Shown: positions 9,203 through 16,946, numbered from the stretch's first letter. The stretch: 64,000 bases of DNA from Palsa-661 sp035535015 (GCA_035535015.1 DATLQU010000066.1:1-64000), one strand, 5' to 3'. Numbers and translations are program-made. Notes: generated by a model not told the origin, from the letters alone.

Positions 9203-9552
9203 CAGGTCCTCCGCCCTCCGATCGCCGGATTTGTCCACAAGGAGATCCACAGGTGTGGATTGCTCGGAAGTTCGTTCCCGGCCATGTGGGCGGGATGTCC
9301 GGTGGCCCCGGGGAAGGAGGGCTCCTCAGCCGGGCGGATCTCAATGGGGAGAAGCGACCGGTGTGCCCGCACGGTACACCGCCTCCACAGGGGCTGCTAG
9401 TGCCGATTGGAGGAACTCCGGGGGCTGTCGCCTGGTCGGGCTACGGGGACTCGCCTAACATCGAGGATCACTACTCAGGGCGATTCCGTGCGGATCCGCA
9501 CGGCGCTCGGCTGGCACCTCTCCCCCGCCAGCCCAGGAAGGAACGAAGGGAC
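9203..9552. promoter_or_regulatory. dnaA-rpmH divergent region, second DnaA-box cluster of oriC
   Basis: This gene-free stretch of about 350 bp separates divergent dnaA and rpmH. TTGTCCACA, the high-G+C form of the DnaA box, is at 9231-9239, an AGATCCACA variant at 9243-9251, and CAATCCACA on the minus strand at 9254-9262. TAACAT at 9456-9461 is a plausible -10 element for rpmH, with no clear -35. Together with the dnaA-dnaN cluster it suggests an origin spread over both flanks of dnaA. Confidence 0.7.
9486..9503. promoter_or_regulatory. 18-bp perfect palindrome in the rpmH leader
   Basis: CCGTGCGGATCCGCACGG is identical to its reverse complement. It lies about 50 bp upstream of the rpmH start and just downstream of the likely -10 element. 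It could be an operator or an RNA hairpin in the leader; the sequence alone does not distinguish these. Confidence 0.6.
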
Positions 9553-9687
9553 GTGAAGAGAACTTACCAACCCAACGTCCGGAAACGGGCGAAGAACCAC
9601 GGATTCCGGCACCGTATGTCCACGCGGGCCGGCCGTGCCATCATCCGGTCCCGCCGTCTGCGGGGCCGGAACCGCCTCTCCGCCTAG
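9553..9687 (+). CDS. rpmH: 50S ribosomal protein L34
   Basis: The 44-residue product begins KRTYQPNVRKRAKNHGFRHR and is strongly basic, a textbook L34. It is the smallest gene of the origin block. The GTG start at 9553 is preceded by GAAGGGAC. The stop at 9685-9687 is 16 bp before the rnpA start, and the rpmH-rnpA pair is nearly universal in bacteria. Confidence 0.97.
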   Translation: MKRTYQPNVRKRAKNHGFRHRMSTRAGRAIIRSRRLRGRNRLSA

Positions 9688-9703
9688 GCCGGGCAACCCC
9701 GGA

Positions 9704-10036
9704 GTGGTCTGGCGCATTCGCGACCGCTCCACCTTCGAGGCGTTGCGTCGATCCGACCACCGTGCCCGCCGTGGGCCGGTGCTGGTGACGTACGCCACGG
9801 TCGGTGAAGCGGTAAAACCCCAGGTCGCTTACGCAGTTGGCAAGCGGGTGGGCAAGGCGGTGGTCCGGAATCGGCTCCGGCGGCAGCTCCGAGCGGCCGT
9901 GGACAGCACGGTCGACCTGCCCCCCGGTGCCTATCTGGTGGCGGCCGACCCGGTGGCATCTGAGCTTTCCTACGAGGATTTGAGGACGAAAGTGGCAACA
10001 GCGATGACAGCGGCGAGCGCGGACCGGCGACGGTGA
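9704..10036 (+). CDS. rnpA: Ribonuclease P protein component
   Basis: Protein subunit of RNase P, which matures tRNA 5' ends. The conserved RNA-binding motif KRVGKAVVRNRLRRQLR is present, preceded by the VTYATVGEAVKPQVAYAVGKR strand region. Translation probably starts at GTG 9704 (VVWRIRDRSTFEAL), giving 110 residues. The longer frame that opens inside rpmH adds residues unlike the family. The stop overlaps the yidD start (GTGA at 10033-10036). Confidence 0.93.
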   Translation: MVWRIRDRSTFEALRRSDHRARRGPVLVTYATVGEAVKPQVAYAVGKRVGKAVVRNRLRRQLRAAVDSTVDLPPGAYLVAADPVASELSYEDLRTKVATAMTAASADRRR

Positions 10037-10299
10037 GCGCCATCACCGCAACGCCCCCTTCGGCCGTCGCGTCATCTCGGCCTCACCCCGTCGGCCGAGC
10101 GATCAGCCGGGCGATTGGCCTCTACCAGCTATTACGTGCCGGGCGGCCTTCGCCGTGCCGTTACCTGCCGAGCTGTTCGGATTACGCGCTGGAGGCCGTG
10201 GAACGTCACGGACCCGTCCGCGGCGGGGCCCTGGCCCTGCGCCGGATCGCTCGCTGCCACCCCTGGGCGGGTCATGGCGTCGACCCGGTACCGGAGTAG
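10033..10299 (+). CDS. yidD: Membrane protein insertion efficiency factor YidD
   Basis: Small (88-residue) basic protein with the family hallmark CRYLPSCSDYALEAVERHGPVRGG and the trailing RCHPWAGHGVDPVP. YidD is known to assist YidC-dependent membrane insertion. Its GTG start overlaps the rnpA stop and yidC follows after 12 bp, so rpmH-rnpA-yidD-yidC-jag are probably one transcript. Confidence 0.95.
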   Translation: MSAITATPPSAVASSRPHPVGRAISRAIGLYQLLRAGRPSPCRYLPSCSDYALEAVERHGPVRGGALALRRIARCHPWAGHGVDPVPE

Positions 10300-10311
10300 G
10301 GGGACGCCGTC

Positions 10312-11565
10312 GTGTTGAGCCTCGTCCACGTCCTCGGGAGCACCCTGGGCAACATCTTCCATCCCCTGTACACGCTCATGGGGACCTTGATCGCGTTCTT
10401 CTACGCCGTCATCCCCAACTACGCCGTGGCCATCGCTCTGCTCACGGTGGTGGTGATGGCGGTGACCGCGCCGCTGACGGTCAAGAGCACCAAGTCCATG
10501 GTGGCGATGCAGAAGCTCAGCCCGGAGCTGAAGAAGCTGCAGCAGAAGTACAAGGGGGACCGCCAGACCCTCAACGAAGAGATGATGAAGCTCTACAAAG
10601 AGCATGGCGCCAATCCGGCGGGTGGCTGCCTGCCGATGGTGGCGCAATTTCCGGTCTTCATTATCCTATATGGAGTTATCAAGGGCCTTGCCAACACGGT
10701 CACAAAGGGAAATCCCCTACCCACGGCGAGCGCACCCCACGGTATTTGCCACCAAGCATTGTGTGCTCTTCCCCGCTATATCGGAACGAGCACGAAGCTG
10801 TACACGAATCTGGTCAAGAGTCCCGGAAAGATCAATGCTTTCGGGATAAATCTGGCGGACAAGGTTCTGGGCCACCACTCGGTGGTCTCGGCCCTCCCCT
10901 ACGCCCTTCTTATCTTGATTGCCATCGGTCTTCAATACCTCCAAATGCGGCAACTTAATAACCGAAATCCTCAGTTCGCAAAGTCCAATCCACAAGCGCA
11001 AATGATGCAGCGGTATATGCCCCTTATTTTCGCAGTTATTTACGTAAATATTGCCGCCGGAGTAAACGTCTACTTCATTGTTTCGAGTATGTGCCGCATC
11101 GGGATTCAGGAGGCGATCTTCCGATCGGGCACGTTGGATAGGGCGGCTCCGGCCGCCGAGGGCGTCCTTCCCTCGAGCGGCGGGAAGGACGCCGCGCCCC
11201 GGCGACGGACGATGATGGAGCGCCTGGCCGATCTCCAACGCCAGGCTCTGGAACAGAAGGAAGTCCAGGAACGGGCCAAGCGGGGAATGACGTCGGGCGA
11301 AGGCAAACCCACCAACCAGGGCCGGACCCCCACTCTCCCTGCCGGTGATCAGAAGGGTCCCTCGACCAACGGTTCCCCCAAGGAGCCCTCTGGTGGAGCG
11401 TCCAAGAACTCCGGACGGTCCACAGGTTCGAACGGTGCCAAAGCCAACGGTCAAGGCTCGGCCCCGAACGCGAAGAACACGACCGGCTCCGGGTCCAACG
11501 GCTCGGGTGCCAAGAAGCCGACGCATCCCCGCTCGAAGACGAAGCGGGACAGGAAGGATCGATAG
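10312..11565 (+). CDS. yidC: Membrane protein insertase YidC/Oxa1 family
   Basis: Inserts and folds membrane proteins with or without SecYEG. The 417 residues include a first membrane segment near residue 20-40, the cytoplasmic hairpin TVKSTKSMVAMQKLSPELKKLQQKYKG with its conserved basic residues, further membrane spans to about residue 265, and a long Lys/Arg/Gly/Ser-rich C-terminal tail thought to contact ribosomes. DNA from roughly 10640 to 11110 is visibly richer in A+T and uses codons such as ATA, CTA and GTA that neighbours avoid. Confidence 0.96.
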   Translation: MLSLVHVLGSTLGNIFHPLYTLMGTLIAFFYAVIPNYAVAIALLTVVVMAVTAPLTVKSTKSMVAMQKLSPELKKLQQKYKGDRQTLNEEMMKLYKEHGANPAGGCLPMVAQFPVFIILYGVIKGLANTVTKGNPLPTASAPHGICHQALCALPRYIGTSTKLYTNLVKSPGKINAFGINLADKVLGHHSVVSALPYALLILIAIGLQYLQMRQLNNRNPQFAKSNPQAQMMQRYMPLIFAVIYVNIAAGVNVYFIVSSMCRIGIQEAIFRSGTLDRAAPAAEGVLPSSGGKDAAPRRRTMMERLADLQRQALEQKEVQERAKRGMTSGEGKPTNQGRTPTLPAGDQKGPSTNGSPKEPSGGASKNSGRSTGSNGAKANGQGSAPNAKNTTGSGSNGSGAKKPTHPRSKTKRDRKDR

Positions 11566-11569
11566 CGGT

Positions 11570-12604
11570 ATGGAATGGGTCGAGACGACGGGACGCACCG
11601 TCGCTGAGGCGAAGGATGCCGCCCTGGATCAATTGGGCGTGGACGATGCCGATGCCGAGTTTGTCGTGGTGACCGAGCCGAAGGCCGGGTTGTTCGGGAG
11701 GATGCGTGGGGAAGCCCGCGTCCGTGCCCGCGTCCGTCCCACCAGCCCGCGGCCCAAGCGCGCCCGGTCCCGACGGCCGGCCCCCGAGCAGCGACGCGAA
11801 GGCGGTAACCGGGGGGGATCGCGAGCCGCGTCCCGGACCGCGACGGTGGCCGACTCCCCTCCCACCGAGATCGACGAGACCCTCACCGGCGGTACGCCGG
11901 CCAGGAACGGATCGAGTGGCCAGGGCACGGGGTCGCGGAACCGGCGGCGCGGATCGCGTGGCGGAACCGGTCGTTCCGGCGGCGCCGAGAGGGCCTCTCA
12001 GGGGTCTACACACGCTGGCGGGGCTGGTTCCGACAGAGAACGCCCAGCACGCGGCGGGGAGAGGTCTGGACGGTTTGACTCAAGCAAGGAGGCGAACGTG
12101 GGTGAAGTCCTGTCACTGCAGGAGCAGGGGGAGTCGGCTCGGGAGTTCATTGAGGGTCTGATCGAGGAGCTCGGACTGGAAGCGACCGTCTCGGCCCGTG
12201 AGGTGGATTCCGAGACGGTCGAGGTGGTTGTCGACGGTCAGGAACTGGGGGTCCTCGTCGGACGTGGGGGAGCCACCCTGGGTGCTCTGCAGGAGTTGGC
12301 TCGGACCGTGGTGCAGAGTCGTACGGTCGGTCCGACCGAACGGATCCTGGTCGACGTCGCCGGCTACCGGGCCAAGCGTGCCGAGGCACTCCAGCGGTTC
12401 ACCAAGCAGGTGGCGGACGAGGTCCTGGCCAGTGGAACGGAGCAGGCCATGGAGCCCATGCTGGCCCCGGACCGGAAGGTCGTCCACGACACCGTGGGTG
12501 ACATCGAGGGGGTCGAGACCCGGTCCGAAGGTGAAGAGCCGCGTCGCTATGTCGTCCTTTCCCCCCGGCCCACCGGCGCTGCATCCTCCGACGGCGACGA
12601 ATAG
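11570..12604 (+). CDS. jag: Jag/KhpB RNA-binding protein
   Basis: The 344 residues start MEWVETTGRTVAEAKDAALDQLG, the Jag N-terminal domain, ending near residue 55. An Arg/Gly/Ser-rich linker of about 110 residues follows. A KH-II domain (VDGQELGVLVGRGGATLGALQELA) and an R3H domain (DRKVVHD) close the protein. KhpB binds small and messenger RNAs and affects division and wall synthesis in Gram-positives. The start has AGGAAGGA upstream and lies 4 bp after yidC. The linker makes it longer than usual for Actinobacteria. Confidence 0.92.
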   Translation: MEWVETTGRTVAEAKDAALDQLGVDDADAEFVVVTEPKAGLFGRMRGEARVRARVRPTSPRPKRARSRRPAPEQRREGGNRGGSRAASRTATVADSPPTEIDETLTGGTPARNGSSGQGTGSRNRRRGSRGGTGRSGGAERASQGSTHAGGAGSDRERPARGGERSGRFDSSKEANVGEVLSLQEQGESAREFIEGLIEELGLEATVSAREVDSETVEVVVDGQELGVLVGRGGATLGALQELARTVVQSRTVGPTERILVDVAGYRAKRAEALQRFTKQVADEVLASGTEQAMEPMLAPDRKVVHDTVGDIEGVETRSEGEEPRRYVVLSPRPTGAASSDGDE

Positions 12605-12609
12605 CCAAC

Positions 12610-12627
12610 GCCCCGATTCATCGGGGC
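12610..12627. terminator. Hairpin between jag and rsmG
   Basis: GCCCCGA-TTCA-TCGGGGC forms a 7-bp G+C-rich stem with a 4-base loop just after the jag stop. There is no T-run, so it is either a weak intrinsic terminator or an RNA-stability element within the operon. Confidence 0.5.
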
Positions 12628-12652
12628 ACAGGCAGCCGATCCTTCCCGGGCG

Positions 12653-13357
12653 GTGGGCTCGGTGAGTGTCGGTTCTCGTCCCGACGTCTCCCCGTCGTTG
12701 CTTGACGCCCTTCGTCGATCGCGGGAATGGGGATTCCTCGGAGACGGCCCCGTGGAGTCCCATGTGGCTCACGCCATCGGCTTCGCCGAAGCCGCCGAAG
12801 CCGCTCCGGACGTCACGCCGACCGGCGAACGCAGCCTTGGTCCCTGGATGGATCTCGGCTCGGGAGGTGGCATTCCCGGGCTGATTCTGGCCAACCGGTG
12901 GCCGGACCGGGAGGCCGTCCTGCTCGACAGCAGCGAGCGCCGCACCAGCTTCCTCTCCCAGATCATCGCTGACCAGGGTTGGGATGACCGGGTGACCATC
13001 GTGACCGATCGAGCGGAGTTGGCAGGCCGGACCGCCGCCTACCGCGGTGCTTTTACCCTGGTCGTAGCCCGCTCCTTCGGATCCCCGCCCGTTACGGCCG
13101 AGTGTGCGGCGCCCTTCCTCCGCCGGGGCGGCGTCCTGGTCGTGTCCGAACCCCCGCACTCGAGCGCCAGGAACGAACTCGACGAAGTGCGCTGGCCCGA
13201 GCAAGGGCTTCGGATCGTGGGATTGACCCGCCTGTCCCTCCGCCGGGGCGAGTTCGGTTACGCCCTTCTCCGGCAGGCAGAAGACTGTCCCGATCGCTTC
13301 CCTCGTCGTGTGGGTGTGCCGGGCAAGCGTCCGATCTATGGGACCGGAGGCGACTGA
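12653..13357 (+). CDS. rsmG: 16S rRNA (guanine-N7) methyltransferase RsmG (GidB)
   Basis: Methylates G527 of 16S rRNA; loss of the family enzyme gives low-level streptomycin resistance. The SAM-binding motif I is WMDLGSGGGIPGLILA near residue 65-80, followed by LLDSSERRTSFL and the VVARSFGSP segment typical of RsmG. It has 234 residues. A GTG start at 12653 and another in-frame GTG a few codons later are both possible. It precedes the parS-parA-parB region, as in many bacteria. Confidence 0.95.
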   Translation: MGSVSVGSRPDVSPSLLDALRRSREWGFLGDGPVESHVAHAIGFAEAAEAAPDVTPTGERSLGPWMDLGSGGGIPGLILANRWPDREAVLLDSSERRTSFLSQIIADQGWDDRVTIVTDRAELAGRTAAYRGAFTLVVARSFGSPPVTAECAAPFLRRGGVLVVSEPPHSSARNELDEVRWPEQGLRIVGLTRLSLRRGEFGYALLRQAEDCPDRFPRRVGVPGKRPIYGTGGD

Positions 13358-13418
13358 CGGCAGAAGGCAGGAGGCAGAGAAATTCGCTGACCAGCCGAAA
13401 TGCCCTCGGGAGGCTCGA

Positions 13419-13434
13419 TGTTTCACGTGAAACA
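13419..13434. promoter_or_regulatory. parS site 1
   Basis: TGTTTCACGTGAAACA is the exact 16-bp consensus palindrome recognised by ParB. It lies between rsmG and parA, 61 bp from a second identical site, where ParB nucleates chromosome partition. Confidence 0.97.
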
Positions 13435-13494
13435 TTCAGGCGGTCCCCTCCGGCAGCCGGCAGGGCCACTGGGTCCCTACCGTCGGGAATACCA

Positions 13495-13510
13495 TGTTTC
13501 ACGTGAAACA
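13495..13510. promoter_or_regulatory. parS site 2
   Basis: A second perfect TGTTTCACGTGAAACA palindrome ends 8 bp before the annotated parA start. Its position also overlaps the likely parA promoter or leader, so ParB binding may repress parAB. Confidence 0.97.
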
Positions 13511-13518
13511 AACGAGGA

Positions 13519-14805
13519 ATGCGTCTGTTAAAGCTTGACCCGGCGGGTATGGATGGGAAGTATGGGTCAGGTGAATCCGAACCATCTGAAGAGTTGACGG
13601 TGCGCGTCCGGATCAGAGGTCGAGATCAGCGTCCCGACCAGGCCAAACGGGATCCCAAAACGGAGGACGGCCCGAAAATGGTGGGAGAGGGGCCCGTCGA
13701 GGGTTTGCCGGAACCCCGCTCCGACGGAAGTGCCGGGGAATTCCCTCCGCAGGCGGCCGACGCTCCACAGCCGGATGTCCGGGAGAGCGCGGAAACAGGC
13801 CAATCGGCAGCCGAGGGTGATGAGACGCGGAACGAGGCGGGAGAATCGGTGGAAGAACGAGTCGTGGAGCGACAGGCGACCAAGGGTCGTCAGGTCACCG
13901 AGGAGGAACCGGTTCTCGCCGAAGACGGGCCAGAACCCGTCGCCGCCTCACCGGGCCGGGCCGTTCTCCCCGAGAAGGACACCCGGGGGGTGGTGGCTGA
14001 AGAGGGTGAGGTCCAGAGGGGACCGTACATTCCTCGACCGATTCCGAGAATTCTGGCCGTGGCCAACCAAAAGGGCGGCGTAGGCAAGACCACGACAGCG
14101 GTCAATCTCGGAGCCGGCCTGGCCGAGCTCGGGTACCGAGTGCTGGTCGTCGATCTCGATCCCCAGGGAAACGCCACCACGGGCCTGGGGATCGACGCCA
14201 GGTCCTTCGAACTGTCGATGTACGACGTCCTGATGCGGGACGTCCCCCTGGAGGACGCCGTCGAGCCGACCAGCATGAAGAATCTCTTCGTGGCCCCCGC
14301 CACCATCGATCTGGCCGGCGCCGAGATCGAACTCGTCCCCAGCTTCAGTCGGGAATTGAAGCTCCGCAAGGCACTGGAAGCCGTCTACGGGGACTTCGAG
14401 TTCATCCTGATCGATTGCCCGCCATCTTTGGGGCTGATAACTGTGAACGGCCTGGCCGCCGCCGACGAGGTCCTGGTGCCGATCCAGTGCGAGTACTACG
14501 CCCTGGAGGGTCTCGGCCAGCTTCTCCGCAATGTTCATCTGGTTCAGGCCAATCTCAATGACAAGCTCGAGGTCTCGACCATCGTGCTGACGATGTACGA
14601 CGCCAGGACGAAGTTGGCGGAGCAGGTGGCCGATGAGGTGCGGTTGCATTTCGGGAACAAGGTGTGCCGCAACGTCATACCGCGCACCGTACGCATCTCA
14701 GAGGCCCCGTCGTTCGGGCAACCGATCACGGTCTTCGACCCGACGTCTCGTGGGGCCATCGCTTACCGGGAGCTAGCCAAGGAGGTCAGTGGTGGCGAGG
14801 CGTAG
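13519..14805 (+). CDS. parA: Chromosome partitioning ATPase ParA (Soj)
   Basis: Walker-type ATPase that moves ParB-parS complexes. The deviant Walker A KGGVGKTTT lies near residue 185, Walker A' VLVVDLDPQGNATTGLG follows, then ILIDCPPSLGLITVNGLAAADEVLVPIQCEYYALEGL. The ATPase portion has normal length, but about 175 residues of acidic, low-complexity sequence precede it. Starts at ATG 13519, ATG 13549 or ATG 13678 (GGAGG 11 bases upstream) are all possible, so the length of the extension is uncertain. parB overlaps its 3' end. Confidence 0.95.
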   Translation: MRLLKLDPAGMDGKYGSGESEPSEELTVRVRIRGRDQRPDQAKRDPKTEDGPKMVGEGPVEGLPEPRSDGSAGEFPPQAADAPQPDVRESAETGQSAAEGDETRNEAGESVEERVVERQATKGRQVTEEEPVLAEDGPEPVAASPGRAVLPEKDTRGVVAEEGEVQRGPYIPRPIPRILAVANQKGGVGKTTTAVNLGAGLAELGYRVLVVDLDPQGNATTGLGIDARSFELSMYDVLMRDVPLEDAVEPTSMKNLFVAPATIDLAGAEIELVPSFSRELKLRKALEAVYGDFEFILIDCPPSLGLITVNGLAAADEVLVPIQCEYYALEGLGQLLRNVHLVQANLNDKLEVSTIVLTMYDARTKLAEQVADEVRLHFGNKVCRNVIPRTVRISEAPSFGQPITVFDPTSRGAIAYRELAKEVSGGEA

Positions 14806-15754
14806 CGGATTGGGCAAGGGTCTCGGCGCACTGATCCCGGCGGAGGTGGCGAGGGACCGGAGCTCGACCCTGCGGGAGGTGTCGATCTCGAGCATTCGCC
14901 CCAATCCTCTCCAACCGCGAACACACTTCGACGAAGAGGCGATGACCTCCCTGGCGTCCTCCATCCGCGAGGTCGGAGTGTTGCAGCCGGTTCTCGTCAG
15001 GGAGGCGGCGACCGACGACTATGAACTGATCGCCGGCGAGCGTCGGTGGCGGGCCGCCCGTCGGGCCGGCCTGCAGACGATGCCGGTTCTGGTTCAGACC
15101 GTTTCCGACGTCCACAGCCTGGAACAGGCGCTGGTCGAAAACTTGCACCGCGAGGACCTGAACGCCCTGGAAGAGGCCGCCGCCTTTCAGCAGTTGGTCG
15201 ACGAGTTCGACTACACCCACGAACAGGTGGCGGCCCGGGTGGGCAAGAGCAGAACAACGGTGACCAACACCCTCCGCCTGCTCCAGCTCCCGGCCGGCGT
15301 CCAACGGGCGCTGGCCGATGGCACCATCAGTGCCGGCCACGCGCGTGCTCTGCTGGGAACCCCGGATCGGACGTACCAGGAGGATCTGGCCAAGCGGGCC
15401 GTGGCTGAAGGCCTCACCGTGCGGGCCGTGGAGGAGTCGATCCGTCGTCACGTCCAGGACGCCGAGGCGGAAACCACGGACGCCACCAACGGAGCGGTCG
15501 CACCGAGTGTGGACCCGACGGGGGCGGACGCCAAACCCGCGGGCGGTGCAACGGTCATCGAGACACAAACCCGACGCCGCTTGCCGGCCCCCGGGGTCCT
15601 CGAGCTCGAGGACCTGCTGTCCAATCACCTCAACACGCGCGTCAAGGTTGACATGGGGGCCAAGAGAGGGCGCGTTCTCGTCGAGTTCGCCACCCTCGAA
15701 GACCTGGAGCGCATCTACAAGCTCATGGTTGGTGGAGGAACGATTGAGGTCTGA
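14792..15754 (+). CDS. parB: Chromosome partitioning protein ParB
   Basis: CTPase clamp that loads at parS and slides on DNA. The N-terminal ARRSGLGKGLGALIP peptide is the ParA-contacting end. ELIAGERRWRAARRAGL carries the GERRxxA CTP motif. The VGKSRTTVTNTLRLLQLP helix-turn-helix reads parS, and the C-terminal part is the dimerisation domain. I prefer GTG 14792, six bases after GGAGG, over the GTG one codon earlier. It overlaps parA by 14 bp. Confidence 0.96.
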   Translation: MARRSGLGKGLGALIPAEVARDRSSTLREVSISSIRPNPLQPRTHFDEEAMTSLASSIREVGVLQPVLVREAATDDYELIAGERRWRAARRAGLQTMPVLVQTVSDVHSLEQALVENLHREDLNALEEAAAFQQLVDEFDYTHEQVAARVGKSRTTVTNTLRLLQLPAGVQRALADGTISAGHARALLGTPDRTYQEDLAKRAVAEGLTVRAVEESIRRHVQDAEAETTDATNGAVAPSVDPTGADAKPAGGATVIETQTRRRLPAPGVLELEDLLSNHLNTRVKVDMGAKRGRVLVEFATLEDLERIYKLMVGGGTIEV

Positions 15755-15852
15755 CCCCACCGAGTCTCACGTAGAGTGGTCGAGGTGAGGGGATCTGTGC
15801 CTAGAAGGGACCACTCAACGTGGGAATCTAACGGTCGATGGAACGTGGAGTG

Positions 15853-15885
15853 TCATCCACAACCTGTGCATGAGGCTGTGGACAG
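15853..15885. promoter_or_regulatory. Pair of near-consensus DnaA boxes downstream of parB
   Basis: TCATCCACA at 15853-15861 differs from TTATCCACA at one base. TGTGGACAG at 15877-15885, whose reverse complement is CTGTCCACA, differs from TTGTCCACA at one base. They face each other in the roughly 200-bp parB-cwlM convergent spacer, 6 kb from dnaA. Binding is inferred only. Confidence 0.45.
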
Positions 15886-15909
15886 TGACCTTGGGAGTGG
15901 TCGACTCTC

Positions 15910-15941
15910 GACCTCGAGTGGCCCGGACGGACCTCGAGGTC
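15910..15941. terminator. Hairpin between convergent parB and cwlM
   Basis: GACCTCGAG at 15910-15918 pairs with CTCGAGGTC at 15933-15941, a 9-bp perfect stem with a 14-base loop. Its place between two converging genes suggests a bidirectional terminator, though no T-run follows. Confidence 0.5.
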
Positions 15942-15960
15942 ATCGGGCTTCCCGAAAGGC

Positions 15961-16926
15961 TCAGTCGACGGGAGTGACGGCCCAGATGGTGAGGGCCTCC
16001 ACGATGGCGTGGGCCAGGGCGGCCACCCGGGCGACGACGGTGGCCGGGGGTCCCACCTCGCAGATGACAGCCGGCATTCGTGTTTCACGCAGGACGGGCA
16101 GGGACATCCCCGTCACCCCGTCGGCCGGGATCTCGAGAGCGACGGCGGCCAGCGACTGGAGAAGTTCGGCCAGCCGGCGCCCGCCCGCCGACTCGTAGCT
16201 GTAGCCGGCGTAGTAGGAGGCGGAACACCTGGTCCGGTCCGGGTCGAGCCGCAAGCCCACGTAGGCCTCCACCTGAGCGGCGTTGGCCGCCGCCGCCTGG
16301 AGCGAGCCGTCCGGATGCAGCAGGGGCAGCACCTCGGCACCAGCGGCTCCCAGCTGCCTCCGTACGGCGGTGACGAGCACGTCGAGGCCCCCCTCCTCAC
16401 CGATGGCCAGCCTGCGGCCGAGCAGGGTACGCGGCGCATGGCGGAGGCGTTCCCGGTCGCGCACCGAGCTGACCAGCTCGGGCTCGGGATGACGGGGCAT
16501 GACCCGCTTCAGCTCCCGCAAGGTGGAGGCGCCCAGGATGCCGTCCACCGGCAGGCTCACGTTGCGCTGGAAGTCGGCCAGGGCCGAGGAGGTGAGGCCC
16601 CCGAAGATGCCATCCACCCGACCCGTGTCGAAGCCCAGGGCGGAGAGGCGTTGTTGCAGGTCAGCGACATCGTCTCCCCGGAACATCGGTGCGTGGAGAT
16701 AGAGGAACCGGTCTCCGAGGCGCAGGCCGGCCTCGACCAGGGCCCCCCAGGTCTGCTGGCCGCAGATGCCGTCGACCCTTAACCCGCGGCGATGTTGAAA
16801 GGCCTGGACCGCCGCGGCCGTGCCCGCGCCGAAGAGGCCGTCGGTATCGGGAGGGCACGGCAGACCCACCGCGCCGAGTCGTTGCTGCAGATCGGCGACG
16901 GCGGCGCCGAGGTCACCGGCGCGCAA
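15961..16926 (-). CDS. cwlM: CwlM-like peptidoglycan-binding protein with degenerate amidase_3 domain
   Basis: Two peptidoglycan-binding repeats (LRAGDLGAAVADLQQRLGAVG and FRGDDVADLQQRLSALG) precede an N-acetylmuramoyl-L-alanine amidase fold. The zinc-binding DPGHGG loop is absent (LGRRLAIGEEGGLD instead), and the later SIHxN histidine is replaced (YVGLRLD). Only the terminal RETRMPAVICEVG strand is normal. Mycobacterial CwlM is a PknB-phosphorylated cytoplasmic activator of MurA rather than a hydrolase, and also sits next to trxA-trxB. The start is uncertain: TTG 16924-16926 gives 321 residues beginning at the first repeat. The frame extends upstream into trxA with non-homologous residues. 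Confidence 0.82.
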   Translation of the reverse strand: MRAGDLGAAVADLQQRLGAVGLPCPPDTDGLFGAGTAAAVQAFQHRRGLRVDGICGQQTWGALVEAGLRLGDRFLYLHAPMFRGDDVADLQQRLSALGFDTGRVDGIFGGLTSSALADFQRNVSLPVDGILGASTLRELKRVMPRHPEPELVSSVRDRERLRHAPRTLLGRRLAIGEEGGLDVLVTAVRRQLGAAGAEVLPLLHPDGSLQAAAANAAQVEAYVGLRLDPDRTRCSASYYAGYSYESAGGRRLAELLQSLAAVALEIPADGVTGMSLPVLRETRMPAVICEVGPPATVVARVAALAHAIVEALTIWAVTPVD

Positions 16927-16946
16927 GGGAAGGACAGACCCCGGGC

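Noticed and set aside
16079..16094. parS-like half site (TGTTTCACG) inside cwlM
   Set aside because: Only half of the palindrome matches; the second half is AGGAC-like, so ParB specific binding is unlikely.
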